Of a stretch of DNA of 64,000 nt, positions 41,133 through 51,200 are shown in pieces. Origin of the DNA: Euglena gracilis (Eukaryota; Euglenida; Euglenophyceae; Euglenales); NCBI GenBank assembly GCA_039621445.1, contig CP154954.1, positions 18,710,642-18,774,641 of the forward strand, read 5' to 3'. Made by a program: the position numbers and the translations under genes. How positions within the stretch are numbered: the stretch's first letter is position 1; every line of letters starts with the position of its first letter. The notes under the pieces were generated by a model. The model made no database searches. It was not told the DNA's origin and saw only the letters and a list, made by a program, of their open reading frames with translations.

Positions 41133-41148
41133 GCTGCATTGACTTCAA
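39208..41148 (-). CDS. Overlapping frame across the DIRS gag-like/RT region
   Basis: An open frame of 646 codons in another phase over the 5' part of the element. Over the RT it has none of the RT motifs, so there it is only a shadow. Its first ~300 residues (low-complexity, Ser/Gln/Arg/Gly) could be the real gag, since DIRS elements often carry a separate ORF1 overlapping the pol frame. I cannot decide between the two. Confidence 0.25.
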   Translation of the reverse strand: MKSMQHVEKKLELSSRQPGHSAEQETPAGELGDAVSTWRTVAITSPPHISEENFQRQTATHSDGHGPWQTVGKKPRRQRKTLGTQGQDPLHFKLGCRKPSKLADPAKRANAPAHRANAPNQSRWNKGQGGQYDIGKPEDGPVWSRRPIQGLWQPTGRGKRGLYQPFFSNSAHNPIPGGRGEAQQQGSPRFQLGMARSQNLQPRPWRPEQKGLGSRRPIQGLWQPYKGWTSRGPPEAKGQPHRGFVFNKCPAPGGTGGRGRTPTSIYSSIFKSPSEIKKGGTHRGPPMVWIPTPSSSRRPDRQNRGSKPYGMHSNNKILQRESEKRGECMHTPPGKLSLSKGSSPRGPKGAMSNTPSPAPPKSSYPGNKFHGGEMGRHPPPSKVAKKLEMVDKKCRPNNMSTYQGWHSTPLGKPTKIVHPPKNQSKFEPTPSRKNTAGLRKIWIRKEGEGFNHPAPDPLVSDFKTRGGTDHMEVNKRLQGNKSKVPSETFQAGSHPAHFSSVGKRPLGIQNRPKGCLLPHTSEPGPKAIFKASGGGADLGIPGRLFWPKYNAPNFYVSNEDIRKAVEKKGHPGIYLPGRHFTGGPNTKHLTKSPEHSRQGFNQIRVQNQCEKVHPAAQPNRKSSWISAKLPRGKITGAPPENKNRKK

Positions 41149-41303
41149 ATGTCAAAGTTGAAATATTTTCTTGAATTTGATATTCTTCAGGTTCTACAGG
41201 TTCTGAATATTGATATTGTATTGTCTTGGTCTCTTCCAACTCTGTTCTTCAAAACTTTCTGTCTTCTTCCGTGTCGAAGGGCAAGATTAGGAATCAGCCA
41301 GCT

Positions 41304-41532
41304 CCGGCGAAGAAAGGCACTAAGCGGGACCTCCTAACCCAGCGCACCGAACAATCACACAACAAACCGCCGGCGAGCAAGGCATGGCCTCACAATGGCA
41401 AAGTGCGGAGCCCGAGGTGTCGTTAGGAATCAGCCAACTCCGGCGAAAAAGGCACTAAGCGGGACCTCCTAACCCAGCGCAGCGAACAATCACACAAGAC
41501 ACCGCCGGCGAGCAAGGCATGGCCTCACAATG
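41304..41532 (-). repeat. Right inverted terminal repeats of DIRS copy 1 (two tandem copies)
   Basis: Two direct copies about 137 bp apart (each preceded by TTAGGAATCAGCCA), both inverse to the left terminal repeat. A more diverged scrap of the same end lies at about 41,575-41,650. Confidence 0.85.
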
Positions 41533-41560
41533 GCAAAGTGCGGAGTCCGACTTGGCCTTT

Positions 41561-42178
41561 CATAAACTGCAGAGATACTGTGGTCTTCGTGCTCCGCCCT
41601 CGGTTTCCACATCTTCCTGGTCGGTTTTTCTCGCGGGAGTGCGCATTTCTGGAGGTTTTTTTAGGAAAACTGATTTTTCACCAAAACTGTCACCCTTGTG
41701 GGAGTGCGACTCTTTTTGATAAATGATGGCCTGGTGAACAACGCTAGTGCAATTCCAGATACACTCACCTTGTGTGGTTGATGTGGTTCCCATGGGTGGG
41801 TCAACACCCTTGCGCCCTGGTGCTGTCCTTGCCCTCTTCTCACTTTTCTGTTTGGAGGGGTTGCATGGCGCGGGCACAGCGCCATGAGTTGAAAAATTCT
41901 AATGTGACCTCACCACTGCCCACCCGGGGGGATTCGTTGTTTGAGGCTGCCCAAAGTCTTCTTGACGGGAATAATTCCCTCCTGAGCATTCATTGCTCAA
42001 CCACAAAAAGCGACGGCCGCATTTGAAATGCTGCGCCGCAAGGAATGGAAAAGTCAAAGTGGCGTCCCGCGGGGGCGGCAGTCAGTCGAGGGTCCCGGCG
42101 ACAGGCGGGGGTTGGGTGGGGCGGAGTCGCGTGTGTGGATGCGCGGCCCCGGCGGCCGTAACAGTGCCGGCGGCCCCG
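41561..42178. other. Unassigned sequence between the DIRS element and the DDB1 stop
   Basis: A - strand frame (about 41,770-41,877, encoding KSEKRARTAPGRKGVDPPMG) ends at a strong GTGAGT donor-like site (about 41,770), and a + frame overlaps it (41,772-42,026). Neither shows a domain. The sequence becomes CpG-rich from 42,050 into the DDB1 terminal exon. No polyadenylation signal is evident to me. Confidence 0.35.
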
Positions 42179-42250
42179 TCAGTGCCACGCGGTGAGGTCC
42201 TCGATCCGGCGGACGAGGTCCTCCACGGTGGCCGGCAGAGCGGCAGCCGC
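42179..42250 (-). CDS. DDB1: DDB1 last exon with stop
   Basis: 72 nt including TGA at 42,179-42,181, acceptor CTGCCCAG. Encodes AAAALPATVEDLVRRIEDLT then AWH, matching the DDB1 end V-EL-KRVEELTRLH. GC-rich third positions contrast with the AT/C-run introns around it. Confidence 0.9.
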   Translation of the reverse strand, partial: AAAALPATVEDLVRRIEDLTAWH

Positions 42251-45200
42251 CTGGGCAGCGCTGGAATGTGGCGCCTGAAGGGGATGGGGAGCAGGCAACC
42301 TGGCAGGGGGGGAGAAACGCACCGCTGCCGGGGGGGGGGGGGGGCAGAGCCACCCGAACAACTAAACCCCCCTTCGGACGGAAAGTCAAGACCCCCATGG
42401 GGGGGGTTTATATTTGGGGGTTTTTATACTCGATCGGAAAAATCAACTTCCTGGCGGGATCCGGTAGTCACCTTTTCGGTCCGAAATAACAAATACGCCA
42501 CCTTTGGGGGACTGAAAGTTTCACTTATTGGGCGAAGGAGCAATTTTCACACGCTTTTGGTAAAAATTGCTCCAAATCTGCCAAAAATCACAATTTCAGG
42601 AGAGATTTTGTCGAATTTTTTTCCTTCCGGCGCTTTGTGCCGGAGGGGGGATTTTATGTTCGGTTGGGATTTCAAGGTCCTCAGGGGGTTTTATGTTTGG
42701 GGGGGGGTTGTATTTGGGGGGGGGGTATCGCTGAGCTCTTATCTCTTTAGAGTAAGAGCGAAGCTTGCCACCCCGGCTTGGGACCAGGTTTTGAATAGTG
42801 CTGAGCTCTTTATAAGCGCGCCCCCCACGGCTTGGGCCTGGGCTTGGGAGGGGGTTGAAAAACGGTCATTTTCGATTTTTTTCGACTTTTTTGACCCGGT
42901 TTTGACCCAAACTCAACGGGTTGGCGGCCCAAAACGGGGCGCTGGCGGGTCGAAAAACACTTCTTTTCGGCACAAAAACAGTTTTTCCGGGTCCGGGAGG
43001 CCAAAAAACATCGTTTTGGGCAAAAAAAAATTTTTCGATTTTTTTCGACTTTTTTGACCCGGTTTTGACCCAAACTCAACGGGTTGGCGGCCCAAAACGG
43101 GGCGCCGGCGGGTCGAAAAACACTCATATTGGGCTCAGACACAGTTTTTCCGGGTCCGGGAGGCCAAAAAACATCGTTTCGGGCAAAAAAAAATTTTTCG
43201 ATTTTTTTCGACTTTTTTGACCCATGATGCATCATGGGTCATGATGGCCATCATGACCCATGATGGCCATCATGACCCATGATTGGCATCATGACGCATG
43301 ATTGGCATCATGGGTGATGATGGCCGTCATGGGTCATGATGGCCATCATGGCTCATGATGGGCATCATGGGTCATGATGGCCATCATGGGTGATGATGGC
43401 CATCATGGGTGATGATGGCCATCATGGGTCATGATGGCCATCATGGGTCATGATGGCCATCATTGGTCATGATGGCCATCATGGGCCATGATGGCCATCA
43501 TGGGTCATGATGGGCATCATGGGTCATGATGGGCATCATGGGTCATGATGGTCGAAAAACGCCCATTTTCGGCTCAAAAACCATTTTTCCGGGTCCGGGA
43601 GGCCAAGAAGCATGGTTTTGGGTAAAAAAAAATTTTCGATATTTTTCGCCTTTTTTGGCCGAAAACGGCTAAGTCCAACAGTGAAAAAACGCTCGTTTTC
43701 GGCTCAAAAACAGTTTTTCCGGGTCCGGGAGGCCAAAAAACATCGTTTCGGGCAAAAAAAAATTTTTCGCTTTTTTTCGACTTTTTTGACCCGGTTTTGA
43801 CCCAAAGTCAATGGGTCGGCGGTCCAAAACGGGGCGCTGGCGGGTCGAAAAACGCTCGTTTTCGGCTCAAAAACAGTTTTTCTGGGTCCGGGAGGCCAAA
43901 AAACATCGTTTCGGGCAAAAAAAAATTTTCGACTTTTTTCGACTTTTTTGACCCGGTTTTGACCCAAAGTCAATGGGTTGGCGGCCCAAAACGGGGCGCT
44001 GGCGGGTCGAAAAACGCTCATTTTCGGCTCAAAAACAGTTTTTCCGGGTCCGGGAGGCCAAAAAACATCGTTTCGGGCAAAAAAAATTTTTCGATTTTTT
44101 TCGACTTTTTTGCCCCGGTTTTGACCCAAAGTCAATGGGTCGGCGGCCCAAAACGGGGCGCCGGCGGGTCGAAAAACGCTTGTTTTCGGCTCAGACACAG
44201 TTTTTCCGGGTCCGGGAGGCCAAAAAACATCGTTTCGGGCAAAAAAAAATTTTCCATTTTTTTCGACTTTTTTAACCCGGTTTTGACCCAAAGTCAATGG
44301 GTCGGCGGTCCAAAACGGGGCGCTGGCGGGTCGAAAAACGCTCGTTTTCGGCTCAAAAACAGTTTTTCTGGGTCCGGGAGGCCAAAAAACATCGTTTCGG
44401 GCAAAAAAAAATTTTCGATTTTTTTCGACTTTTTTGACCCGGTTTTGACCCAAAATCAATGGTCGGCGGCCCAAAACGGGGCGCTGGCGGGTCGAAAAAC
44501 GCTCGTTTTCGGCTCAAAAACAGTTTTTCCGGGTCCGGGAGGCCAAAAAACATCGTTTCGGGCAAAAAAAATTTCGATTTTTTGGACTTTTTTGGCCGTT
44601 TTCAGACAGAGGGAAAAGTGTACAAAATGGCCTAAATTGGCTGAAAAACAGCCGTATCTCGGGCTAGGCGGTGAGCTGCGGGGAAACCAAAATCCCAGTA
44701 GATAGAGCGTTCCAAGGGCTTCAAATTAGGTCTCCGGACATTTCCTTTGATTTTGCTTCATTTTGGAGATATTTTGAAAATTGACATTTTTTGGCCGTCC
44801 AAAGGGGGGGGGCTTAAAAAGGGGGGTTGGCCAATCCTACCCAGTTTGGACCCCTTCGCGCGTGAATAACTCGGGCCTGGCGGGGAGTTGGGGGTCAAAC
44901 CCAGGTGATTCGGAAACTAGGAATCCAGTCGCTCGCGACTGAAAAAAAAAAATCGGGAACGGGGCCGGGATCATGGTGATAATCCGCCGGTTCCCGAGGT
45001 GGCCCCAAGGGGGGGGGGAGGGGGGGTTCGGGGGGTTTTCCCCCAGTGGTAAGCTTCGCTCTTACCCATAAAGGGATAAGAGCTCAGCGACCCCCCCCTT
45101 CCCCCCCCCCCCCCCCCCGCCGCCCCCCCCCCCCTGGGGGGGCAGGGAGTCCCACGGATTATCAATATGACCAAATTTCCGGGTCCCCAAAGTGGATGGC

Positions 45201-48200
45201 CTACAGGTTAGGAGACGGTCCCAGGTTTCCAACGCACCCCCATAATAGCCCTCACTCCCCGCCAGTCCGGAGATCGGGCCCGAGCAAAAAAGTTGCGTAC
45301 CGTTTTTTTTTCGGGGAAATTGCAGGTTTTTTCGGGGTCCAAAAATCGAAAATTTCAAAATATCTCGAAAACGCTGCGGAGTTGAGGAAAAATGATGGCG
45401 ACCTTATTTAACGACCTTGGAACGCCCGATCGATCGGTATGCGCGGTTTTGGCCAACTCCTCGCCTAGCCCGAGATACGGCCGTTTTGGGGGTTTTGGGC
45501 CAGTTTGGCCAGTTCTGGCCATTTCGGGGCCGAAACCGTAAATTGGCCGTATCTCGGGCTAGACGGGGAGTTGGAAACAAACCAAACCAGGGGGTCAAAC
45601 ATTAGGTTTAGGGGGGGGGGGTTGACCGTTTTTTGGGGTTCCCGGGGCCTGGTTGCGCGATTTTGGGCCAGTTTTGGGTATTCGGGGACCCCTGCAGGCG
45701 CCATGAGGCCATGAGGGCGGCTGGGCGAGGGGGGTCGGGTGGCAGGTCGGGACCCAAAATTTTGAAAAAAATTTTTTCGCTCAAAAACACTTTTTTTTCA
45801 CTTCAGAACATCAAAAAAAGTGTTTTTGGGCGAAAAAAAAAATTTTTTTTTTTTTCCGACCCGGACCCCCCCCCCGCCCCCCTGGCCGGTGGACTTAGCC
45901 ATTTTTGGGTCAAAAAGTCGAAAAAAATCGAAAAAAAATTTTTGCCCAAAACCATGATTTTTGACCTCCCGCACCCGAAAAAAGTGTTTTCGAGCCAAAA
46001 ATGAGCGTTTTTCGACCCTCCAGCGCCCCGTTTTGGGCCACCAACCCATTGACTTTGGGTCAAAACCGGGCCAAAAAAGTCGAAAAAATCGAAAAATTTT
46101 GTTTTGCCCAGAACAATGTTTTTTGGCCTCCAGGACCCGTAAAACCTGTTTTTGAGCCGAAAATGAGCGTTTTTCGACCCGCCAGCCACGCCGGTCCGCC
46201 GGTCCGCCGGGCCGCCGGGCCGCCGGCTGGGCCGCCGGGCCGCGCCGGGCGCCGGGCCGGGCTGGGGTGGTCTCCCAAAGAGCTCAGCTCTACGTCACAC
46301 CCTGGTATTTGGGGGGGGTTTACCCCAACGTTCACGTCAAGGTTGGGTTTTGGGTTTTGGGTCCCCCCCAAAATTTTGTTTTTTGGGCACCCCCCCAAAA
46401 ACACCAAAATGTATTTTTGGGACCCTCTCTTTGAAAAATTTTACCCCTAACCCCTAACTACCTAAAAAAGGCTGATTTTGGCCAAGAAAAGCCATTTTTT
46501 TCAAAATTTTCTGCGCCTGCGGCGCCAAAAAGTATATCTCACCCCCCTCTGGGCCCCCCCGGGGGGGGTCCGGTCGGACCCCCCGGGGGGGTCCGGTCGG
46601 ACCCCCCCCCCGGGGTGCAGCCTTAAATAATCCTGGGGGCTGCAGCCGGAATCGAACCACCGACCCCCCGCGTGCAAAGCAGGCAGGGGGGTGTGATCAT
46701 TGCAAAACCTCCCCCCAAATAATCCCCCCCCCCTCGGGGTCCGACTTTGGCCACCGAAATAATACCCTCCCCCGGTTTCGGGCCGAAGGCCCAGATTTTT
46801 GACCTGAAAACGTGACAACAAATTACGAAAAAAATCGATTTTTCTGGATCATCTGGCCTCCAAAGAATGCTAAATTTCATGAGAAAGTACAAAAAACCCC
46901 AAAGGGGGGTTTTGGAGCTATTTTTGCACCTACGGAACTTCGAAAATTTTCGAAAATTTTGGGGAATAATACCCCCCAAATAATACCCCCCCCTCGAGCC
47001 GGGACTTCAGGCGAAAAAATAATACCCCGGGGGGGGGGGTATTATTTGGGGGAGGGGTTACATGTCTCGAACAGAAAATTGCATTTTGGGGAATTTTGAA
47101 AGGCCTTGTGGCACCAAAAAAGTTCAGGATCCAAAATTGTACTAACCGATGTGTCGACCATTGTTTCCCGTGGTTTTCTCTCATCGTCAATGGCGACCCA
47201 AAATTTTGATTTTTGGGTACCCCCCGAAAAATTTTGGGCCGATTTTGGGACCCCCCCCAAAAATACAAAAACAAAACCCAACCTTGTTCACGTAATGACT
47301 TACAGGGTTAGAGGAGTGATCAGACTGAAGATTTTTGAAAGGCCCCAGAGGCAGGCACCTATGGTCACTTCCCATTTTGGTGCTCTGGTCGGCCCTGGTC
47401 GGCCTTGGTCGGCCCTGGTCGGCCCTGGTCGGCCCTGGTCGGCCCTGGTCGGCAAATAGTCGGCCATAGGTGGGGGTATCCGTCACAGAAAAAAAGATTG
47501 TGAAAAATGACCCAAAATTACCAAAAGGGCATAAAATGGCCAAAATGCCATAAAATATGCTCATATTGACCCAAATTAGCCCAATATTTGCCAAATCAGT
47601 GACAAATGGCCCCCAAATTAGCAAAAACTGATCCGTAATGGCCAAAATGGGTGTAAAACTGGAGATTTGTGGGGAAATTATCCAAAAATGGGTTGAGTTC
47701 TTCAAAATATACAATATACTGGCACAAAATGCTCAAAAATGGTCAAATTGGACCAAAAAGAGACCAAAAAAATGGGCAAAATAACAAAAAAAAGTCGAAA
47801 ATGGCTTTAAATGGTCAAAAATGGCCCCAGAGCAGGACAAAATGGCCCAAAATTACAAGAAGTGCGCAAAAAAGTGGCCAAAAATGGTCAAAATAGGTCA
47901 AAATTGGTGAATTATGGTGACAAATGGGCCAAAAGGGGACAAAAGCGACCTAAAATGGCCAAAAGCGGCCAAAAGTAGCCAAAAGTGACAACATGAGCCA
48001 GACGAGCCAGAAAAATCTCAAAATCTGGGATAAAATTCCTCATTCTCACTGAAAAAATGACATCAATCAGAAAAAAGTTGCGCGGTCGGCTGCGGTCGGC
48101 TGCGGTCGGCTGCGGTCGGCTGCGGTCGGCAACCCACCTATGACAGTCCTGAAACCCGCGGTAACCCGCGGTCGATGCTGCCGGGCAAGCATCGTCCTGC

Positions 48201-51200
48201 ATCGCCCAGCACCGCCCAGCATCATCAGAGGTGCTTGGTCCAGAGGGAAAGCTGCCGAATTCCTTCATCCATTCCCCTTCGGTCGGCCAATCACATGCAA
48301 GTCGGCCCTGGTCGGCCCTGGTCGGCCCTGGTCGGCCCTGGTCGGAACCCCCACCTACGGGGGTCCTGAAAATCATAGTCGACCCTGGTCGGCCCTGGTC
48401 GGCCCTGGTCGGCCCTGGTCGGCCCTGGTCGGCCATAGGTGCCTGCCCAGAGGTGGTCCAGCCGGCTGGCAGGAAAACGAGCTGGCTGAACCCGGGGGGG
48501 GGGGTCAATGCGACAAAGCCCAAATCCAACTGGGTTTGGAACTTTTCAAAAAAAAATTGAGCCAAATCCCCCCCAAAAAATGTTTTTCAACCATTCCTAA
48601 CCCCTTTTCAGGGATTTTTGGCACTTCAGCACTTGGAAGAGGGTTTGTGGTTGCTAACAATGGCATTGGCCTGCTGGCCTTTTCCCTTAATAGTTGACAT
48701 TCTTTTCCAAAAGGGACCAAAAAATACAAATTTTCTCTCGCACAATGTTTGTAATTCCTTGCAACAAAATGGGGGGACAATGCCATCCAATGGCACACCA
48801 AAGCAGCATCAGAAACGTCCATCATGTCCACTTTAAGGAGCCGCATCACCTCCTCCATCTTGGGCCGGGGCAAATCTGCGGTAAAAACAATGTACAAATA
48901 CGGAGGAGCAACCTGCGTTCAACACATAACAGCGATTAGGACGGGTGACAGTACATGCTTCATGAGGACGGAACAAACCCAAGAAAGCCTCGATGAGGTC
49001 CCCGTCCAGAAAATTCTTCCAAGCAACTGTCTTGCGCTCATTGTGGAAGCTGCGCCACCTGAAAAGAATGCAAGATATGACGGAGTGAAAAACTTCTGTC
49101 AGTGCTGACAGAGATGCAGGGCGGTCCTTAAGCAAAAAAAAAAAAAAAATCCCGTCCCGGCACAGCCGGGAAAATTTTTTTTGAAAATCCATGACCGAAA
49201 AGTGGCCGTATTTTGCCCGAAACGGGTCGACTTCGGGAAAAAAAGTGATTCCTGGCACTTTTGGAACATCGCCCATCCGCCCATAGCGTCAAAAAATGCG
49301 TTTTTCGACTTTTTGGTTTTCGACCCCCGTTCAAGTCCGTCGATCCTTGGTCGGGGGGGCGGTCCTTAAGGGGCGGTCCTTAACGAAAAAAAAAAAAAAA
49401 CTTCCCGTCCCTTATGGACCGCCCTGCAGAGATGTAAAGCCTAGGAAGATTTCAAAGGGGTTTAGGGTTAGGAATAAGGTGAACTGGGTCAAACTCAGTG
49501 ATTTGAGGCCCAGTTCAGGATACATTTGGAGCTCAAAAAAAGCCCAAATCGCAACCCTGAGCCCATCCCCACCAAGAACTCCATTTTTCCAAAATGAGCA
49601 TTGCAAATCCACCATAAAAAACAGTGAGTTCCCAGGATACCCCTGGACTAGAGCACTGGTGTGTCGTAGTTCTGCGACCGACGATGCTTGATACCCCCCC
49701 AGGCTGGAAAGATTGAGAAAGTGGGCTGGTGGAATAAGGTTGCTGGCTGATCCCCCCCACAGGGGTCCCCCAGCTGGAACTGCCCCAACAGGCATGCATC
49801 GGAAGCCTTGAGGATGGGGGGGGCTGCCTCGAAACTGAAGGGGGTCGGGAAAATTTTCGGTTTTATGGACGGGCAAAAAGCCTGCATACCAGGCCAAAAT
49901 TGTCAAAAATCCCTGATTTTCGTTGAAAATAAATCAAAAATGCTAATGTGGAAAACCCCAAAACATCAAAAAAGTGCAATATGCTCAAAAATGAGGGAAA
50001 GAGGCATTATTTTGCTCATTTTTCCGACGTTGTGCACCGGAAGAAAATTTTTTGCTATTCTTGGAACCTGCCAAGGAGGGGGGGTGGGGGTCCAGACACC
50101 GTCTCCCAACATCTGAGGGGGGGGGGGGGTGGTTTGGAACCCCCCCCCACCACTGGGGCCCGACCGGGTGGAACCAGGTAATGGGAAAAATCGAAACTGG
50201 AATTGGTGGAAATCCCTGTGGTAACGGATTCTTTTTTGCTTTCACTGGGCCAAAAGTAGCCAAAAATGGGTCGGAAATGAGCTGGCCAGGGCAAATTTGG
50301 GGTCAAAAAATTGTGCGCATAATTGGCAGTTTGGGGGGGCTTTTTTTTTTGCTGCCGACCCATGACTCTGATTTGTGATTGTCCGTTCTACCAAAAAACA
50401 TCCGGTTTTTAATGTGGGAGGAGAGAGCAGTCCTGGAAGCATCTCATTGTGAGAGCCGACAGAGCTAAGGTAGAAGAAAATCTTGCCTGGGACAGGAAGC
50501 CAACCCCCCTGGTGTGCGAAAGCAACCGCCAACTTCTTCATATCCAGACGTGCCTTGTCCTATGCGTTGTGAGCACAACTGCCAGTGCCGCAGGATCCTC
50601 TCACTTGCTTCGCAGTTCAGCATGCGTGAGGGGCCCATTTTGGCCAACTTTTGAAAGTCGGAAAACTTCTGTTTGAGAAACAACAGGCGCCAGATGAACC
50701 CGGGGAATCACAGCCGAGGAAACAGTTTTGGGCACTAAAAAAGTGTTTCAAAGAAGCTCCTCGCCCCCCTTTTCTCACCCGGGATTTGAAACACACAACT
50801 TTGAGCAATAACTATAATAGTATATGGCACATGGAGGACATGGTTCAGCCAGGTGTTCCTGTCATCAACCCAAAAAAAACCCAACACCCAGCACTGAGTG
50901 CAACGTCACTCAGCCTCCACAGTCCACCGCCCATGGTTCGTCTTATTGGAACGGCCCCTCCCTCCCCAGTGCCCGGATGCTGCGACATCACCAACCCAGC
51001 TTCTGGCACAGCGGGGCTCCAACCCCCCCGTCATTCTCCTCACTCCGCCACCTTCTCCCACAGCACGCACGCATTCAAATACATCTGCCATTTGAAAGGA
51101 CATTGCGCCGTGCAGAGAGGGCCCCCCCGACACACCGTAACACATCAGGGGGTCTCCCATAAGCTCAGGGGCTTCTGTTATACGTTGCGGGCCCACACAA

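Larger units (their letters stand above)
36830..41560 (-). mobile_element. DIRS-type tyrosine-recombinase retrotransposon (copy 1), nearly complete
   Basis: Encoded on -. From its 5' end (right side) it has a gag-like low-complexity region, RT, RNase H, a methylase-like domain and then an overlapping tyrosine recombinase, the gene order of DIRS elements, which integrate without integrase or target duplication. The inverted terminal repeats are 36,902-36,994 and 41,304-41,397, about 90 percent identical by eye, and the right one is followed by a tandem second copy (41,440-41,532). An internal complementary region at 37,138-37,245 is the reverse complement of sequence next to the left end (36,836-36,912) joined to sequence next to the right end (41,385-41,421), the arrangement DIRS elements use to form circular intermediates. 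The recombinase is broken, so this copy would need help to move. Confidence 0.88.
42251..48831 (-). other. Last DDB1 intron, 6,581 nt, built of repeats
   Basis: Donor GTGGAC at 48,831 and acceptor CCCAG at 42,251-42,255. From left to right it holds a dispersed T-G-run repeat (42,362-42,726), an element with 162 bp repeats (42,783-44,860), C/G-run DNA (44,990-45,150), an inverse 162 bp fragment (45,780-46,190), a GC microsatellite (46,187-46,265), a tRNA-like sequence (46,641-46,712) and a hAT-like element (47,352-48,445). Confidence 0.75.

Noticed and set aside
41772-42026. Gene on + just before the DDB1 stop
   Set aside because: One open frame with ordinary composition but no domain, overlapping a - frame that ends in GTGAGT; not enough to call either.
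42800-44600. CRISPR-like regular repeats
   Set aside because: Units are contiguous without unique spacers, in eukaryotic intron DNA. The same applies to the 10 bp and 19 bp arrays.
43704-44705. Frames of 256 and 302 codons over the 162 bp array
   Set aside because: The period is a multiple of three, so frames stay open by arithmetic; the translation is a simple repeat and the same words read on both strands.
48505-48897. Extension of DDB1 exon 13 beyond 48,832 (about 20 more residues and beyond)
   Set aside because: The C-terminal helix VEDLVRRIEDLTAWH with stop at 42,179 joins in phase after LLK and matches DDB1; the read-through sequence does not.
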